Source: Salvelinus alpinus (taxonomy: Eukaryota > Chordata > Actinopteri > Salmoniformes > Salmonidae). From it: a stretch of DNA of 64,000 nucleotides. The position numbers were made by a program, and so were the translations under genes. A model generated the notes under the pieces. It saw only the letters and a list, made by a program, of their open reading frames with translations, had not been told where the DNA came from and did not search any database. Of the stretch, positions 57,277-64,000 are shown in pieces (the first letter of the stretch is position 1; every line of letters begins with the position of its first letter). The DNA is taken from positions 58,836,066-58,900,065 of the forward strand of contig NC_092093.1 of assembly GCF_045679555.1 (NCBI RefSeq), given 5' to 3'.

Positions 57277-57808
57277 GCTGCCTGTTCACACCGCTACCAT
57301 TAAGAAAGCGAGGTCAGTACAGGTGCATCAAAGCTGGAACTGAGAAGAACTGAAGAACAGCTTCTATCTCAAGGCCATCAGACTGCAAAACAGCAATCAC
57401 TAACTCAGAGAGGCTGCTGCCTACATACAGACTCAAATCATTAGCCACTTTAATAAATGGATCACCAGTCATTTTAAACAATGCCACATTAAATAATGCC
57501 ACTTTAATGTTTACATATCTTACATTACTCATATCCAATGTATATATTGTATTTTATACCATCTATTGCACCTTGCCTATGCCGCTCGGCCATCGCTCAT
57601 CCATATATTTATATGTACATCTTCCCATTCTCCCCTTTAGATTTGTGTGTATTAGGTAGTTATATTAGGTAGTTGTTGGGAATTTGTTAGATTACCTGTT
57701 AGATATTAGGTAGGTTAGCACTGTCGGAACGAGAAGCACAAGCATTTTTTCTACACTCGCATTAACCTCTGCTAACCATGTGTACAGTCAAATTTGATTT
57801 GATTTGAA
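57277..57808 (+). mobile_element. LINE copy E, 5'-truncated 3' end, head-to-head with D
   Basis: Begins CTGCCTGTTCACACCGCTAC, continues through the last ORF codons (GGCCATCAGACTG at about 57374) and a single-unit 3' UTR, and ends AATTTGATTTGATTTGA. Separated from copy D by only a few bases. Both copies keep their own 3' ends, so they are two insertions rather than one inverted insertion. Confidence 0.9.
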
Positions 57809-59131
57809 ACACACTTCCTATTGCTCCCCTGGTCCAATGGGTGTCAGAAACCAGAAAACCACTGAATTGGATGGCTTTGATGCACCGTGCTTATGATGAG
57901 ACCATGTTGTCTCTTCCAGACAGACCATTTTGAAGAGCTTTTATAGAAATCCACAGAGACGGGCTCCTTTTACCTCAGAAAGCCGTGCTGATGTTCTTGA
58001 CTCGTACGCTGCAATGACTCAACGGAACAATGGCTCCTTTATGTGCCCATGACACTTGTTATTGCTAAGCATCTTTACAGATCCTATCTCTAGATTGCCT
58101 TTATTGAAAACAACAAATACAGCATCCTCCAAGGATCCAAGGGAACAAGAGGAGAGTGAAGTGCATGGTAATGCAACAAAGCCTTTTGTCTATTGAAGTT
58201 TCTAAGAGTCTGATTGGATTTTGTACAGAAAATGCAGTCCATTTTGAATTTCAGCTTTTTCCTGCTATTGTCACGCTTGAATGCACAGGGGTTGAATCCT
58301 TGTAGGTCTGGTGACTGTTATTTCCCTGGTTCAGCAGCAGGTCTATGAGGAGGAAAATGGCATTATCATTTTGATTTTAGCAATTTCATCACAAAGTGTG
58401 TCCATCCTGCTATCTATTGGGTTTTGTGTTATGGCCTCTCTTAGTGTTGCCCATCGTCAACCTGATTGGATTAAACACATTGCAGAGACCTTGTTTATTT
58501 TAGCCTTCCGACTCAAATACTTAATCCAAGTCATTTTGATTGGTCGGAACTAAATGCCATCTCAACTGTAGAATCCCATTTTACACCCAGGTCTGAATGT
58601 TGACTTTGGTTTATAAAATAGCTATTAATTGAAGAGCGTAAAGACGAGCAGTTAGTTTGGCCAGGGGACTGTGAATTGGAGGGAAAAGGATGCTTCCCCC
58701 TAGACAGACAGACGACTGTGCAGAGTCTCCACCCCAGCCCTTCCAGTAATCACCAAGGCATGCCACCTCAAAAGGCAGCTTCCTGCCAGAGGTCCCCACC
58801 ATGGCACGATTTATGGAGTGTTTGAAGGGTTCCAACTCCCACAGGCCTGGATAATGCTCAGATATCCCTAGGCCGTCACTGGGAGGTAGGCTGTGAGTGG
58901 AGCCGGGATGTTGGGGAAGGGGGATTTTGGAGGAGGGGGGCTGGGGTGTCAGTTACGGTTGCACAGTGTATGTACCTCAGAGCAACTGTTGGCTGACTTT
59001 AGGACTTTAGGGCCCTTGCCTGGTGACCCATAGGGGGTTAGGGCACAGAAGGGGAGAGGGGGGAGTAACAGCTGAAGGAGGCTATGACATAAGGGATTGA
59101 AAAAGAAAAAAGAGGCTGATTTAAGCACCAA
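57809..59131. other. Unassigned DNA
   Basis: No gene or repeat termini recognised. G-rich patches near 58920-59070. Confidence 0.4.
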
Positions 59132-59160
59132 AATCAAATCACAATTTATTGGTCACATAC

Positions 59161-60575
59161 AGTCGTGGCCAAAAGTTTTGAGAATGACACAAATATTAAT
59201 TTCCACAAAGTTTGCTGCTTCAGTGTCTTTAGATATTTTTGTCAGATGTTATTATGGAATACTGAAGAATAATTACAAACATTTCATTACTGTCAAAGGC
59301 TTTTATTGACAATTACATGAAGTTGATGCAAGAGTCAATATTTGCAGTGTTGAGCCTTCTTTTTCAAGACCTCTGCAATCCGCCCTGGTATGCTGTCAAT
59401 TAACTTCTTGGCTACATCCTGACTGATGGCAGCCCATTCTTGCATAATCAATGTTTGGAGTTTGTCAGAATTTGTGGGTTTTTGTTTATCCACCCGCCTC
59501 TTGAGGATTGACCACACGTTCTCAATGGGATTAAGGTCTGGGGAGTTTCCTGGCCATGGACCCAAAATATCAATGTTTTGTTCCCCGAGCCACTTAGTTT
59601 GTGAGTGAGCCCACTCCCTTGGTTGAGAAGCAACCCCACACATGAATGGTCTCAGGATGCTTTACTGTTGGCATGACACAGGACTGATGGTAGCGCTCAC
59701 CTTGTCTTCTCCGGGCAAGCTTTTTTTCCGGATGCCCCAAACAATCGGAAAGGTGATTCAACAGAGAAAATGACTTTACCCCAGTCCTCAGCAGTCCAAT
59801 CCCTGTACCTTTTGCAGAATATCAGTCTATCCATGATGTTTTTCCTGGAGAGAAGTTGCTTCTTTGCTGCCCTTCTTGATACCAGGCCATCCTCCAAAAG
59901 TCTTCGCCTCATTGTGCGTGCAGATGCACTCACACCTGCCTGCTGCCATTCCTGAGCAAGCTCTGTACTGGTGGTGCCCCGATCCCGCAGCTGAATCAAC
60001 CTTAGGAGACGGTCCTGGCGCTTGCTGGACTTTCTTGGCGCCCTGAAGCCTTCTTCACACCAATTGAACCGCTCTCCTTGAAGTTCTTGATGATCCGATA
60101 AATGGTTGATTTAGGTGCAATCTTACTGGCAGGAATATCCTTGCCTGTGAAGCCCTTTTTAATCAAAGCAATGATGACGGCACGTGTTTCCTTGCAGGTA
60201 ACCATGCTTGACAGAGGAAGAACAATGATTCCAAGTACCACCCTCCTTTTGAAGCTTCCAGTCTGTTTTTCAAACTAAATCAGCATGACAGAGTGATCTC
60301 CAGCCTTGTCCTCGTCAACACTCACACCTGTGTTAACGAGAGAATCACTGACATGATGTCAGCTGGTCCTTTTGTGGCAGGGCTGAATGCAGTGGAATTT
60401 TTTGGGGTGATTCAGTTCATTTGCGTGGCAAAGAGGGACTTTGCAATTAATTGCAATTCATCTGATCACTCTTCATAACATTCTGGAGTATATGCAAATT
60501 TACATCATACAAACTGAGGCAGAAGAATTTGTGAAAATTAATATTTGTGTCATTCTCAACTTTTGGCCACGACTG
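59161..60575 (-). mobile_element. Tc1 transposon of a fifth family, inserted at TA
   Basis: Terminal inverted repeats begin CAGTCGTGGCCAAAAGTTTT (59161) and end ACTTTTGGCCACGACTG (60575). TA duplications are at 59159-59160 and 60576-60577. Length 1,415 bp. Joining the flanks across one TA regenerates one 31-bp LINE unit. Confidence 0.96.
59335..60205 (-). pseudogene. Tc1 transposase, frameshifted and catalytically altered
   Basis: From ATG 60205: KETRAVIIALIKKGFTGKDI, then a helix-turn-helix (STIYRIIKNFKESGSIGVKK). A frameshift near 60000 leads to RDRGTTSTELAQEWQQAGVS and ENLSRRKN-type sequence with DWGKVIFSVESPFRLFG. The first catalytic Asp, expected in FSDES, reads Val. The middle of the catalytic domain is damaged around 59645-59700. 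The C-terminal part retains [19 protein letters not shown] and ends KAQHCKY. Not functional. Confidence 0.88.
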
Positions 60576-62116
60576 TACACCTATTTAGCAGATGTTATTG
60601 GTCTCATACACCTTTTTAGCAGATGTTATTGGTCACATACACCTATTTAGCGGATGTTATTGGTCACATACACCTATTTAGCAGATGTTATTGGTCACAT
60701 ACACCTATTTAGCAGATGTTATTGGTCACATACACCTATTTAGCAGATGTTATTGGTCTCATACACCTATTTAGCAGATGTTATTGGTCACATACACCTA
60801 TTTAGCAGATGTTATTGGTCTCATACACCTATTTAGCAGATGTTATTGGTCTCATACACCTTTTTAGCAGATGTTATTGGTCACATACACCTATTTAGCA
60901 GATGTTATTGGCCACATACACATATTTAGCAGATGTTATTGGTCACATACACCTATTTAGCAGATGTTATTGGTCTCATACACCTATTTAGCAGATGTTA
61001 TTGGTCATACACCTATTTAGCAGATGTTATTGGTCTCATACACCTATTTAGCAGATGTTATTGGCCACATACACCTATTTAGCAGATGTTATTTGTCTCA
61101 TACACCTTTTTAGCAGATGTCATTGGTCACATACACCTATTTAGCAGATGTCATTGGTCTCATACACCTTTTTAGCAGATGTCATTGGTCTCATACACCT
61201 TTTTAGCAGATGTCATTGGTCACATACACCTATTTAGCAGATGTTATTGGTCACATACACCTATTTAGCAGATGTTATTGGTCTCATACACCTATTTAGC
61301 AGATGTTATTGGTCACATACACCTATTTAGCAGATGTTATTGGTCTCATACACCTTTTTAGCAGATGTCATTGGTCACATACACCTATTTAGCGGATGTT
61401 ATTGGTCACATACACCTATTTAGCAGATGTTATTGGTCTCATACACCTTTTTAGCAGATGTTATTGGTCACATACACCTATTTAGCAGATGTTATTGGTC
61501 TCATACACCTTTTTAGCAGATGTTATTGGCCACATACACATTATTTAGCAGATGTTATTGGTCTCATACACCTTTTTAGCAGATGTTATTGGTCTCATAC
61601 ACCTTTTTAGCAGATGTTATTGGCCACATACACATTATTTAGCAGATGTTATTGGTCTCATACACCTTTTTAGCAGATGTTATTGGCCACATACACATTA
61701 TTTAGCAGATGTTATTGGTCTCATACACCTTTTTAGCAGATGTTATTGGTCACATACACCTTTTTAGCAGATGTTATTGGTCACATACACCTTTTTAGCA
61801 GATGTTATTGGTCACATACACCTATTTAGCAGATGTTATTGGTCACATACACCTATTTAGCAGATGTTATTGGTCACATACACCTATTTAGCAGATGTTA
61901 TTGGTCACATACACCTATTTAGCAGATGTTATTGGTCATACACCTTTTTAGCAGATGTTATTGGTCACATACACCTATTTAGCAGATGTTATTGGTCACA
62001 TACACCTATTTAGCAGATGTTATTGGTCATACACCTTTTTAGCAGATGTTATTGGTCACATACACATTATTTAGCAGATGTTATTGGTCACATACACCTA
62101 TTTAGCAGATGTCATT
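60576..62116. repeat. 31-bp satellite derived from the LINE 3' terminus, about 50 copies
   Basis: The unit is GTCACATACACCTATTTAGC followed by AGATGTTATTG, period 31 bp. Variants alternate: GTCTCATACACCTTTTTAGC, GCCACATACACATTATTTAG (32 bp) and a 29-bp form lacking CA. The same sequence occurs once at the 3' end of LINE copies D (56430-56460) and C (14331-14360). Confidence 0.96.
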
Positions 62117-62560
62117 GCGGGTGTAGCAAAATGCTTATGTTCCTCGCTCCAACAGTGCAGTTAATATCTAACAATACACACATATCTAAAGTAAATGAAT
62201 ACAGTTAAGAAATATATATAAATATTAGGACGAATAAAATGCAGTAGAATAGAATAGAGTGTATATACACACCATTGAAGTGAATGAAACAGTATGTACA
62301 CATTAAAGGAACCAGTGATTATATGTACATAGGGCATCAGTCTCTAAGGTGCAGGGTTGAGTAACCGGGTGGTAGCCGGCTAGTGATGGCTGTTTGGCAG
62401 TCTGATGGCCTTGAGATAGAAGCTGTTTTTCAGTCTCTGGGTCCCAGCTTTGATGCACCTGTACTGACCTCTCCTTCTGGATGGTAGCGGGGTGAACAGG
62501 CCGTGGCTCGGCTGGTTGATGTCCTTGATCTTTTTGGCCTTCCTGCGACATCGGGTGCGC

Positions 62561-64000
62561 TAGATCTCATCCAATGGGCGAGTGTTTCAAGGGGCCTCTG
62601 CACAGATAAATGATTGCATCTTAAGATGGTTATTCAGTCTCTGGTTATAAACAAAAAGAAAGAATGTTCTCTTAGTGTTTGTCTCGATGTAGAAAACCGA
62701 TAGGTCTACTCTGAGTCGAGACTGTGCTCGTTCTTCAAGTTACTCAACCTATGGCCCTTTCCACTCTATCCCAAATACGCTGTCACAATGCAACATTAGC
62801 CCATGTTAAGTTCTGTGTAAATGTTTATAGTTACTGTAGCAGTGGTGTGTTTTTCTGTGGCTTGCAGAAGGACCCTGGAATGTTCCGGTTGCATTCCCTT
62901 GGTGATCAGATAACACAAACTGTATGTGACCTCCACCCAGTTGTGTAACCCTGACTCCCGGCCCGACACCAACTCAGAATATGAAGTAGCTATTCCCCGT
63001 TAAACCATCATCTTTCAACGCCTGACGATTTCTCTTAATACTTGATTTGCATGATATACCTTGATTACCGTTAATACATTATTATACATCTCATTAATAA
63101 CAGGTGTGAAGAAGATGATGATGCAAAGCCTTGTGTATTAATCTATTTGGCGCTTCCTAATGGCTTAATGAGGATTAATCTGTGTATTATAACATTATGA
63201 AAACGATGCTGAGCACATTTAAACCAATCTGTTTACAATATACCAGACAGCTACGTCTCTCATAAAAAGGATTACTCACTAGAATATGGGTTGTCGTGTT
63301 ATTTTCCGTCGGGATAAAAACCGAGACTATTGTCTCGGCCTGACTGACATTAAACTTCACAAATCTAACAATTTACAAGACGGCTCTCGAAGCCATAATG
63401 ATATTTCTATCGAAAGCTGCTTTTCCCTTCATAAATCCGTCTATATAATCCCCCCTGGATAGGAAAGATGTTGCCCCGAGCTTTAGCTCTCTGATTGAGC
63501 ACAGAGAGGCAATGAGACAGCAGGGAGAATCTATTAACATGCAGAAGTGTGTAGAAGTAGACCACCACTCACCGTCGTCCAACAAAGGGCACTCTGTTAG
63601 CACATCACTCAGGCTCATCAGACCAAACTCAGTCTGCAGGGGATAGCCATCTCCCAGCTAACAAGGAATTTCCATTTTAAATTGTCTAAGAACACTGCTC
63701 CTAGTAACCACTATAACCAGCTAAATTAGTCTGAGGTGTAAATTGGCGATCAGATGCGCTGTTCTCTCTGCGTTGTGTTATTGTTTCACCTTGATCCCTG
63801 CTGGCGTATGAATTTACCCCACACACTGTTTTTCTTCCTAGTTGGCAATTAGTTAATGCCATCGACGACTCACGCTCAGGTTTGACAGACTCTTCAAGCT
63901 GTGGAGCGGGCTGCCTCGGCGACCGTTATTGCCAATTCAACACGCAGCTAGGATTATGACGGATATTAGGGATTTACACTTTACTGCTTTATTTCCTGTT
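62561..64000. other. Unassigned DNA with a possible conserved noncoding core at about 63000-63700
   Basis: Repeat-free sequence. The core has AATGGCTTAATGAGGATTAA, TCATTAATAACAGGTG, GACTGACATTAAAC and CATAATGATATTTC, typical of AT-rich developmental enhancers. No splice-bounded coding exon is visible. Confidence 0.33.

Larger units (their letters stand above)
59132..62560 (-). mobile_element. LINE copy F, 3' end with satellite expansion and Tc1 insertion
   Basis: On the minus strand the RT C-terminus ([24 protein letters not shown] codons at about 62490-62410) leads to a single-unit 3' UTR and GCTACACCCGCAATGACATC. The final 31 bp of the LINE is then repeated from 62116 down to 60576. The LINE tail proper (GTGATTTGATTT complement of AAATCAAATCAC) is at 59132-59160, beyond a Tc1 insertion. 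Confidence 0.88.

Noticed and set aside
57002..57289. Twin-priming inversion as explanation for the head-to-head LINE pair
   Set aside because: Twin priming leaves one 3' tail. Here both pieces have complete 3' ends.
60576..62116. CRISPR-like or coding repeat (a repeated LADVIGLIHLFSRCYW-type peptide)
   Set aside because: No spacers. The 31-bp unit is a LINE terminus, and the peptide is just the 93-bp (three-unit) reading of it.

Overview
The window is vertebrate nuclear DNA, almost certainly from a salmonid fish (trout, salmon or charr). The evidence is the repeat content: Sleeping-Beauty-type Tc1 transposons, several other Tc1 families, tRNA-derived and 5S-derived SINEs with the common fish LINE-like tail, and a CR1/Rex1-like non-LTR retrotransposon with an (ATTTG)n 3' tail. 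There is no prokaryotic gene structure, operon or CRISPR array. Species and repeat-family names rest on recognition only.

Layout. 1-4981: a near-intact LINE (copy A) abutting a Tc1 element whose transposase has one nonsense codon. 4984-10312: AT-rich DNA, a compound CA/CT microsatellite, a decayed LINE (copy B, minus) and a CT-rich tract. 12272-13508: a 5S-rRNA-derived SINE split by a tRNA-SINE, then another SINE. 14292-17798: an intact 986-codon LINE (copy C, minus), followed at once by a 44-bp satellite (17818-18695). 19133-22235: a small hAT-type MITE, Tc1 remnants, a SINE remnant and an L2-like LINE 3' end.

22815-23149 is the only convincing host-gene sequence: a GC-richer leader and one coding exon of 24 codons plus one base. 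It encodes a signal peptide and ends in a consensus splice donor. I could not identify the gene. The plus-strand DNA downstream would be its first intron, which appears to exceed 40 kb. It holds moderate-complexity stretches that resemble conserved noncoding DNA (27.1, 28, 29.3, 54.8 and 63.3 kb), SINEs, MITEs and minisatellites. One minisatellite repeats a splice-acceptor-like sequence about 12 times.

36.8-49.8 kb is a transposon graveyard: a LINE 3' end, two Sleeping-Beauty-type elements (one split by a 1.66-kb hAT-like element that carries a SINE), a foldback MITE and fragments of at least four other Tc1 families. 50.66-54.69 kb is a 4-kb almost pure pyrimidine array of (CT)n-CGCCCC units with higher-order duplications. 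56.4-57.8 kb holds two LINE 3' ends head to head. 59.1-62.56 kb is a LINE 3' end whose last 31 bp has been amplified about 50-fold into a satellite, with a Tc1 transposon inserted in the first unit.

The selfish elements form a network. LINE copies A and C encode endonuclease and reverse transcriptase that could act on LINE 3' ends. The SINEs share a different 3' tail with the L2-like LINE fragment and probably depend on that lineage. All Tc1 and hAT copies seen here look non-autonomous.
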